The notes under the pieces were generated by a model. It had not been told where the DNA came from. It ran no database searches and saw only the letters and a list, made by a program, of their open reading frames with translations. This document shows positions 5,690-9,906 of a stretch of DNA of 9,906 nt, one piece after another; the stretch's first letter is position 1, and each line of letters starts with the position of its first letter. A program made the position numbers and the translations under genes. Origin of the DNA: Burkholderiales bacterium (GTDB taxonomy: Bacteria > Pseudomonadota > Gammaproteobacteria > Burkholderiales > Ga0077523); contig JALORJ010000064.1 in assembly GCA_025459035.1 (NCBI GenBank), forward strand, positions 1-9,906. The letters are read 5' to 3'.

Positions 5690-6343
5690 TCAGCGCGGCG
5701 GCAGCGTCGCGAGCACCGTCGACGTCGCGGCGACCTTGTCGCCGACCTGCGCGAGCGGCGTCGCCTCCGGCGGCAGGTACAGGTCGACACGCGAGCCGAA
5801 GCGGATGAAGCCGTAGCGCTGACCGCGCGCCAGCCGATCGCCGACGCCCACGTAGCAGAGGATCCGCCGCGCAACCAGACCGGCGACCTGCACGCAGGTG
5901 AGCTCGCGCCCGTCCGGCAGCGTGATCACCAGCGCGTTGCGTTCGTTCTCGGTCGAGGCCTTGTCGAGCGCGGCGTTGACGAACGCACCGCGCTTGTAGT
6001 CGACGTGACGCACGGTGCCGTCGACCGGCGCGCGGTTCGAATGGACGTTGAACACGTTCATGAAGACGCTGATCTTCAGCGCGTCGCGGTCGGTCCACGG
6101 ATCGCGCGCACGGCCGACGACGACGATGCGACCGTCGGCCGGCGACAGCACGGCGCGCGGATCGGGCGGCACGACACGCGGCGGATCGCGGAAGAACTGC
6201 AGCACGAACACCGCCAGGATCCACAGCGGCAGGGACCACGCGCCTGCCCCCCACGTGGCCAGCAGCGCCAGCGCGATCGCGCCGGCCAGCCAAGGCCAGC
6301 CCTCGCGGGCGATCAGCGGATGCGGCCAGGTCGGTGCAGCCAT
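5690..6343 (-). CDS. psd: Phosphatidylserine decarboxylase, short (PSD-A) type
   Basis: Decarboxylates phosphatidylserine to phosphatidylethanolamine at the inner membrane. It is made as a proenzyme that cleaves itself to create a pyruvoyl cofactor. At 217 residues it belongs to the short class rather than the roughly 320-residue E. coli type. A hydrophobic N-terminal stretch (about 17-50) would anchor it in the membrane. SPADG (67-71) holds the Asp expected for self-cleavage, FNVHSNRAPVDG (98-109) holds the conserved His, and the Gly183-Ser184 bond in RFGSRVDLY is the predicted cleavage site, with Ser184 becoming the pyruvoyl group. The ATG at 6343 is preceded by a G-rich stretch that may serve as ribosome binding site. 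It lies 34 nt upstream of pssA, whose product makes its substrate. Confidence 0.94.
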   Translation of the reverse strand: MAAPTWPHPLIAREGWPWLAGAIALALLATWGAGAWSLPLWILAVFVLQFFRDPPRVVPPDPRAVLSPADGRIVVVGRARDPWTDRDALKISVFMNVFNVHSNRAPVDGTVRHVDYKRGAFVNAALDKASTENERNALVITLPDGRELTCVQVAGLVARRILCYVGVGDRLARGQRYGFIRFGSRVDLYLPPEATPLAQVGDKVAATSTVLATLPPR

Positions 6344-6368
6344 CGTGCAGGTCCCCCCGGGAACGACG

Positions 6369-6458
6369 CGGGGCGCACGTCGCGCCCCGGGATGTGGAAC
6401 ACGCCCGACCGCGTGACCGGCGTGCCGACGGCACGCGCGGTCACGGGCCGCGGCCCGT
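6369..6458 (-). repeat. Cluster of three GC-rich inverted repeats between ilvC and psd
   Basis: Reading after the ilvC stop, the first element is a 16-bp perfect palindrome (6458-6443, ACGGGCCGCGGCCCGT). The second is a hairpin at 6445-6412 with two 7-bp helices separated by a small internal loop and closed by a 3-nt loop. The third is a perfect 8-bp stem (6389-6382 with 6376-6369) around a 5-nt loop. None is followed by a run of T on the minus strand, so they are not standard intrinsic terminators. They could reduce read-through from ilvC into psd, protect the 3' end of the ilv message, or act as a DNA site. The repeats are certain; the role is not known. Confidence 0.6.
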
Positions 6459-6461
6459 CGA

Positions 6462-7478
6462 TCAGTTGCGCGTCGTGTCGACCAGCCGGTTCTTCTTGAT
6501 CCACGGCATCATGTCGCGCAGCTTCGCGCCGACCTGCTCGATCGCGTGCTCGCGACCGATGCGCCGCATCGCGCCGAGCTTGGTCGCACCGGTCTGGTTC
6601 TCGAGCAGGAATTCCTGCGCGTAGCGGCCGGTCTGGATCTCGGTCAGGATGCGCTTCATCTCGGCCTTGGTCTCGTCGGTGATGATCCGCGGGCCGCGCG
6701 TGAAGTCGCCGTACTCGGCGTTGTTCGAGATCGAGTAGCGCATGTTGGCGATGCCGCCCTCGTAGATCAGGTCCACGATCAGTTTCAGTTCGTGCAGGCA
6801 CTCGAAGTACGCCATCTCGGGTGCGTAGCCGGCCTCGACCAGCGTCTCGAACCCGGCCTGGATGAGCGCCGTGGTGCCACCGCACAGCACGACCTGCTCG
6901 CCGAACAGGTCGGTCTCGGTCTCTTCGCGGAACGTGGTCTCGATCACGCCGGCCTTGCCACCGCCGATGGCGGCCGCGTACGACAGCGCCATGTCGCGCG
7001 CCTTCTTCGTGGTGTCCTGCGCGATCGCGATCAGGCACGGCGTGCCGCCGCCCTGGACGTAGGTGCCGCGCACCGTGTGACCCGGCGCCTTGGGCGCGAT
7101 CATCACCACGTCGATGTCGCCACGCGGGACGACCTGACCGTAGTGGATGTTGAAGCCGTGCGCGAAGGCGAGCGTCGCGCCCTTCTTGATGTTCGGCTCG
7201 ACCTCTTCGCGGTACACCTTCGCGATGTTCTCGTCGGGCAGCAGCATCATGACGAAGTCGGCGCCCTTCACGGCATCACCGACCTCCTTCACCGCGAGCC
7301 CTTCCTTCTTCGCCTTGTCCCACGAAGCGCCGCCCTTGCGCAGCCCCACCGTGACCTTGATGCCGGAGTCGTGCAGGTTGAGCGCGTGCGCGTGGCCCTG
7401 CGAGCCGTAACCCACGATCGTGACCTTGCGGCCCTTGATCAGGGAGAGATCGGCGTCCTTGTCGTAGAAGACCTTCAT
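6462..7478 (-). CDS. ilvC: Ketol-acid reductoisomerase (NADP+), class I
   Basis: Converts 2-acetolactate to 2,3-dihydroxyisovalerate, and the isoleucine analogue likewise, by Mg-dependent alkyl migration and NADPH reduction. The protein has 338 residues, the class I (short) length. The N-terminal Rossmann domain has GYGSQGHAHALNLHDSG (23-39) and GLRKGGASW (45-53); Arg47 and Ser52 are positioned to hold the NADPH 2'-phosphate. Expected catalytic residues are present: His107 in AFAHGFNIHYG, Asp190 and Glu194 in DLFGE, Glu226 and Glu230 in ECLHE, and Ser251. The ATG at 7478 has an AAGGA Shine-Dalgarno 8 nt upstream. It lies 46 nt after ilvH, which fits a single ilvBHC transcript. The next gene, psd, is 118 nt away across a strongly structured spacer. 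Confidence 0.97.
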   Translation of the reverse strand: MKVFYDKDADLSLIKGRKVTIVGYGSQGHAHALNLHDSGIKVTVGLRKGGASWDKAKKEGLAVKEVGDAVKGADFVMMLLPDENIAKVYREEVEPNIKKGATLAFAHGFNIHYGQVVPRGDIDVVMIAPKAPGHTVRGTYVQGGGTPCLIAIAQDTTKKARDMALSYAAAIGGGKAGVIETTFREETETDLFGEQVVLCGGTTALIQAGFETLVEAGYAPEMAYFECLHELKLIVDLIYEGGIANMRYSISNNAEYGDFTRGPRIITDETKAEMKRILTEIQTGRYAQEFLLENQTGATKLGAMRRIGREHAIEQVGAKLRDMMPWIKKNRLVDTTRN

Positions 7479-7524
7479 CGTCGTCGTCCTTGTCGGCCGG
7501 CCGCGTCAGGCGCGGCGTGCGGCA

Positions 7525-8016
7525 TCAGATCCTGAGAATGCGTTCCCCGCGCCCGATGCCCGAGGCGCCGGTACGCACCGTCTCCAGCACGACGCCCTCT
7601 TCGAGCGCCTCGAGAAAGGCGTCGAGCTTCTGGCCCGTGCCCGTCAGTTCGATGGTGTACGACTTGTCGGTGACGTCGATGACGCGGCCGCGGAAGATGT
7701 CCGCCATCCGCTTCATCTCCTCGCGGTCCTTGCCGCTGGCGCGCACCTTGACGAGCATCAGTTCGCGCTCGATGTGCTCGCCCTCGGACAGGTCCACCAC
7801 CTTCACCACGTCCACCAGCTTGTTGAGCTGCTTGGTGATCTGCTCGATGACGTCGTCGGACCCGGAGGTCACGACGGTCATCCGCGACATCGTGGCGTCC
7901 TCGGTCGGCGCCACGGTGAGCGATTCGATGTTGTAGCCACGCGCCGAGAACAGCCCTGCGACGCGCGACAGCGCACCGGCTTCGTTCTCGAGCAGCAGCG
8001 AGATGATGTGTCTCAC
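7525..8016 (-). CDS. ilvH: Acetolactate synthase, small regulatory subunit
   Basis: Regulatory partner of IlvB: it activates the catalytic subunit and binds valine for feedback inhibition. At 163 residues it has the same length as E. coli IlvH. An N-terminal ACT domain (about 3-77) begins with LLENEAGALSRV and contains RGYNIESLTVAPTED. A C-terminal small-subunit domain (about 84-158) contains LVKVRASGKDR and IFRGRVIDVTD. Asn11, Gly14 and Ser17, at positions where changes in E. coli IlvH relieve valine inhibition, are all present, so the enzyme is probably valine-sensitive. The start codon is GTG at 8016, chosen because it gives the family N-terminus (MRHIISLLLEN) and has a GAGGGG Shine-Dalgarno 9 nt upstream. 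That site sits in the 13-nt gap after ilvB, so the two subunits are very likely cotranscribed and made together. Confidence 0.96.
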   Translation of the reverse strand: MRHIISLLLENEAGALSRVAGLFSARGYNIESLTVAPTEDATMSRMTVVTSGSDDVIEQITKQLNKLVDVVKVVDLSEGEHIERELMLVKVRASGKDREEMKRMADIFRGRVIDVTDKSYTIELTGTGQKLDAFLEALEEGVVLETVRTGASGIGRGERILRI

Positions 8017-8029
8017 GATGGACCGCCCC

Positions 8030-9730
8030 TCAGACCAGGATCATCTCGGACAGCCCCTTGCCGCCCGGGACCATCGGGAACACGTTCTCGGTCTGGTCGG
8101 TGATGAAGTCCATGAACACGAGCCGGTCCTTCAGCGCCAGCGCCTCGCGCAGCGCGCCTTCGACGTCGCCGGGGTTCTCGATGCGCATGCCGACGTGGCC
8201 GTAGCTCTCGGCGAGCTTGACGAAGTCGGGCAGGGCGTCCATGTACGACTCCGCATAGCGGTTGCCGTGGAAGAACTCCTGCCACTGGCGGACCATGCCC
8301 ATGTAGCGGTTGTTCAGGTTCACGATCTTGACGGGCAACCGGTACTGCTTGCAGGTCGACAGCTCCTGGATGCACATCTGGATCGACGCCTCGCCGGTCA
8401 CGCACACCGACGTGCAGTCCGGATGCGCGAGCAGCGCGCCCATCGCGTACGGCAGACCGACGCCCATGGTGCCCAGCCCGCCCGAGTTGAGCCAGCGGCG
8501 CGGCTTGTCGAACTTGTAGAACTGCGCCGCCCACATCTGGTGCTGGCCGACGTCCGAGCTCACGTAGGTGTCGGCGTCGCGGGTCAGCTCGTAGAGCTTC
8601 GACACCACGGCCTGCGGCTTGATGACCTTGGCCTCGCGGTCGTACTTGAGGCAGTCGCGCGCCTTCCACAGCTCGATCTGGGTCCACCACGCCTTGATCG
8701 CGCCCGGATCGGGCTTCGCGGGCAGCGCCGCGAGCTGGCGATTCATCTCGGCCAGCACCTCGCGCACGTCGCCCACGATCGGCACGTCGACCTTCACGCG
8801 CTTGGAGATCGACGACGGGTCGACGTCGACGTGGACGATGCGGCGCTCCTCGGTCGCGAAGTGCTTCGGGTTGCCGATCACGCGGTCGTCGAAGCGGGCG
8901 CCGACCGCGAGCAGCACGTCGCAGTGCTGCATCGCCATGTTGGCTTCGTAGGTGCCGTGCATTCCCAGCATGCCGAGGAACTGCGGATCGGTGGCCGGGT
9001 AGCCGCCCAGCCCCATCAGCGTGTTGGTGCACGGATAGCCCAGCGCGCGCACGAGCTGCGCGAGCTCCGCCGCCGCCTCGCCCAGCACGATGCCGCCCCC
9101 GGTGTAGATCATCGGCCGCTTCGCTTCGAGCAGCAGCTGCAGCGCCTTGCGGATCTGGCCGCTGTGGCCCTTCAGCACCGGGTTGTACGAGCGCAGCGAC
9201 ACGCTCTTCGGGTACTCGTACTCGCAGCGCGCGGTGGTGATGTCCTTCGGGATGTCGACGACCACCGGCCCGGGACGCCCGGTCGTGGCGATGAAGAACG
9301 CCTTCTTGATGGTCGTCGCGAGATCGCGCACGTCCTTGACGAGGAAGTTGTGCTTCACGCACGGCCGGGTGATGCCGACCGTGTCGACTTCCTGGAAGGC
9401 GTCCTGGCCGATCGCGTGCGTCGGCACCTGGCCGGTCACGATGACCATCGGGACGGAATCCATGTACGCCGTCGCGATGCCGGTGATCGCGTTGGTGACG
9501 CCGGGCCCGGACGTCACGAGGACCACGCCCGGCTTCTGGCTCGCGCGGGCGTATCCGTCGGCGGCATGTACGGCGGCCTGTTCATGGCGTACCAGGATGT
9601 GCTGTACCCGGTCCTGCTTGAACAGTTCGTCGTAGATGTGCAGCACCGCACCGCCGGGGTAGCCGAACAGATGTTCGACGCCTTCGTCGGCGAGGCAGCG
9701 CACGGTGATTTCCGCGCCGCTGAGTTCCAT
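8030..9730 (-). CDS. ilvB: Acetolactate synthase, large catalytic subunit
   Basis: Thiamine-diphosphate enzyme that condenses two pyruvates to 2-acetolactate, or pyruvate with 2-ketobutyrate to 2-aceto-2-hydroxybutyrate. It is the first common step of branched-chain amino acid synthesis. The protein has 566 residues, normal for the family. The N-terminal ThDP domain carries FGYPGG (22-27) and the catalytic Glu50 in RHEQAAVHAADGYAR. The central FAD domain carries GARFDDRV (277-284). The C-terminal ThDP/Mg domain ends in NLNNRYMGMVRQWQ (471-484). The usual GDGS is GEAS here (446-449), see findings. The start at 9730 (MELSGAEI) matches family N-termini such as E. coli IlvI; an upstream in-frame ATG would add 48 basic residues with no homology. 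The Shine-Dalgarno is weak (GGAC, 6 nt away). IlvH follows 13 nt downstream. It resembles E. coli IlvI (AHAS III), so ilvI is an equally valid symbol. Confidence 0.96.
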   Translation of the reverse strand: MELSGAEITVRCLADEGVEHLFGYPGGAVLHIYDELFKQDRVQHILVRHEQAAVHAADGYARASQKPGVVLVTSGPGVTNAITGIATAYMDSVPMVIVTGQVPTHAIGQDAFQEVDTVGITRPCVKHNFLVKDVRDLATTIKKAFFIATTGRPGPVVVDIPKDITTARCEYEYPKSVSLRSYNPVLKGHSGQIRKALQLLLEAKRPMIYTGGGIVLGEAAAELAQLVRALGYPCTNTLMGLGGYPATDPQFLGMLGMHGTYEANMAMQHCDVLLAVGARFDDRVIGNPKHFATEERRIVHVDVDPSSISKRVKVDVPIVGDVREVLAEMNRQLAALPAKPDPGAIKAWWTQIELWKARDCLKYDREAKVIKPQAVVSKLYELTRDADTYVSSDVGQHQMWAAQFYKFDKPRRWLNSGGLGTMGVGLPYAMGALLAHPDCTSVCVTGEASIQMCIQELSTCKQYRLPVKIVNLNNRYMGMVRQWQEFFHGNRYAESYMDALPDFVKLAESYGHVGMRIENPGDVEGALREALALKDRLVFMDFITDQTENVFPMVPGGKGLSEMILV

Positions 9731-9745
9731 GGGAGGGTCCGTTTC

Positions 9746-9765
9746 GCGCTCTCCCCGCGGAGCGC
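9746..9765 (-). other. Hairpin in the ilvB 5' untranslated leader
   Basis: In the transcript GCGCTC and GAGCGC form a perfect 6-bp stem around an 8-nt loop (CGCGGGGA). The structure ends 15 nt before the ilvB start codon. It buries a GGGGAGAG sequence that resembles a Shine-Dalgarno but lies 18 nt from the ATG, too far for normal use. It may affect ribosome loading or mRNA stability; in DNA this rich in GC it could also be chance. Confidence 0.35.
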
Positions 9766-9787
9766 TGGTTTTCGAGGGGAACCTCCG

Positions 9788-9817
9788 AAGATACCGGCGC
9801 CCCGTGAAACCGGTCAA
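9788..9817 (-). promoter_or_regulatory. Predicted sigma-70 promoter of the ilvBHC operon
   Basis: A -35 box TTGACC (9817-9812, five of six consensus bases) is followed after 18 bp by a -10 box TATCTT (9793-9788, four of six). The expected start of transcription is near 9781, which leaves an untranslated leader of about 50 nt before the ilvB ATG. The -35 box overlaps the stop codon of the upstream gene. The leader contains no ATG, so there is no leader peptide like the one before leuA. Predicted from sequence only. Confidence 0.6.
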
Positions 9818-9906
9818 CGCGGGCCGTCGAGACCGTCTTCGGGGTCGCGGGCCGCGCGTACCCAGGCCCGCCATGCCTCGAACAGCACCGGATCGCGCGC
9901 CGCCAG
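9814..9906 (-). CDS. C-terminal end of an unidentified protein (partial, cut by the right edge)
   Basis: The reverse strand is open from the window edge to a TGA at 9816-9814, giving 30 codons. The peptide contains FEAWRAWVRAARDPEDG, rich in Trp, Arg and Ala, and looks like an amphipathic helical tail. It is not a fragment I can assign to a family. Support for it being coding is limited: an open frame of plausible composition, ending just where the ilvB promoter starts. Its stop codon overlaps the -35 box of that promoter, so the gene would lie directly upstream of the ilv operon on the same strand. Its start and most of its length are outside the window. Confidence 0.5.
   Translation of the reverse strand: MAARDPVLFEAWRAWVRAARDPEDGLDGPR

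Noticed and set aside
6546..7535. A 329-codon + strand frame opposite ilvC
   Set aside because: Antisense shadow of ilvC. It shows no domain, while the minus-strand reading is an unmistakable ketol-acid reductoisomerase.
9731..9781. A branched-chain leader peptide before ilvB like the one before leuA
   Set aside because: The predicted 5' leader has no ATG and no cluster of Val, Ile or Leu codons, and no terminator-like T run.
9731..9874. N-terminal extension of IlvB to an upstream ATG at 9874
   Set aside because: It would add 48 Arg/Pro-rich residues, overlap the partial upstream gene and cover the promoter. The ATG at 9730 gives the normal family N-terminus.
1..9906. CRISPR arrays, tRNA or rRNA genes, insertion sequences, phage genes or attachment sites
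   Set aside because: I saw no regularly spaced repeats, no tRNA-like cloverleaf, no transposase or integrase motifs and no composition break. The gene content is core metabolism.

Overview
The window is very GC-rich bacterial chromosomal DNA, and every gene I can support lies on the minus strand, so transcription runs from the right edge to the left. Two points suggest a betaproteobacterium, probably of the order Burkholderiales: the gene order ilvB-ilvH-ilvC-psd-pssA-leuA, and the short (217-residue) phosphatidylserine decarboxylase paired with a membrane-embedded CDP-alcohol-type phosphatidylserine synthase. This is an inference from gene order and protein type; the species cannot be named from the sequence alone.

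Right to left. The last 30 codons of an unidentified gene end at 9814. A promoter (TTGACC, 18 bp, TATCTT) overlaps that stop and drives ilvB (9730-8030), ilvH (8016-7525) and ilvC (7478-6462). These supply the first two shared steps of valine, isoleucine and leucine synthesis. A 118-bp spacer holding three GC-rich inverted repeats follows, then psd (6343-5690) and pssA (5655-4852), the two enzymes that make phosphatidylethanolamine from CDP-diacylglycerol and serine. A clear intrinsic terminator (4850-4809) closes this unit directly after the pssA stop.

The 367 bp between pssA and leuA are the most interesting part. They hold a second promoter with the same TATCTT -10 box and the same 18-bp spacing. 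Next comes a 37-codon ORF (4759-4646) with six leucine codons in nine positions, which I read as a leucine leader peptide (leuL). A C-rich, G-poor tract follows whose complement is a canonical G-quadruplex motif, and then a pair of tandem palindromes. No U-tract terminator is visible in the leader. If leuA is controlled by attenuation here, it is more likely through Rho, a template-strand roadblock or alternative folding than through a classical intrinsic attenuator. The -10 spacing predicts that transcription starts on the A of the leader ATG, so the leader peptide may be translated from a leaderless mRNA.

Left of leuA (4484-2946) lie a glycosyltransferase-2-like protein (2911-2183), a type II NADH:quinone dehydrogenase (2076-760) and the 5' part of a TolC-family outer-membrane lipoprotein (571 to the left edge). 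The ilv genes make 2-ketoisovalerate, the substrate that LeuA commits to leucine. The two amino-acid loci are therefore functionally linked, but a terminator separates them and they carry separate promoters. I see no tRNA, rRNA, CRISPR array, insertion sequence or phage gene.
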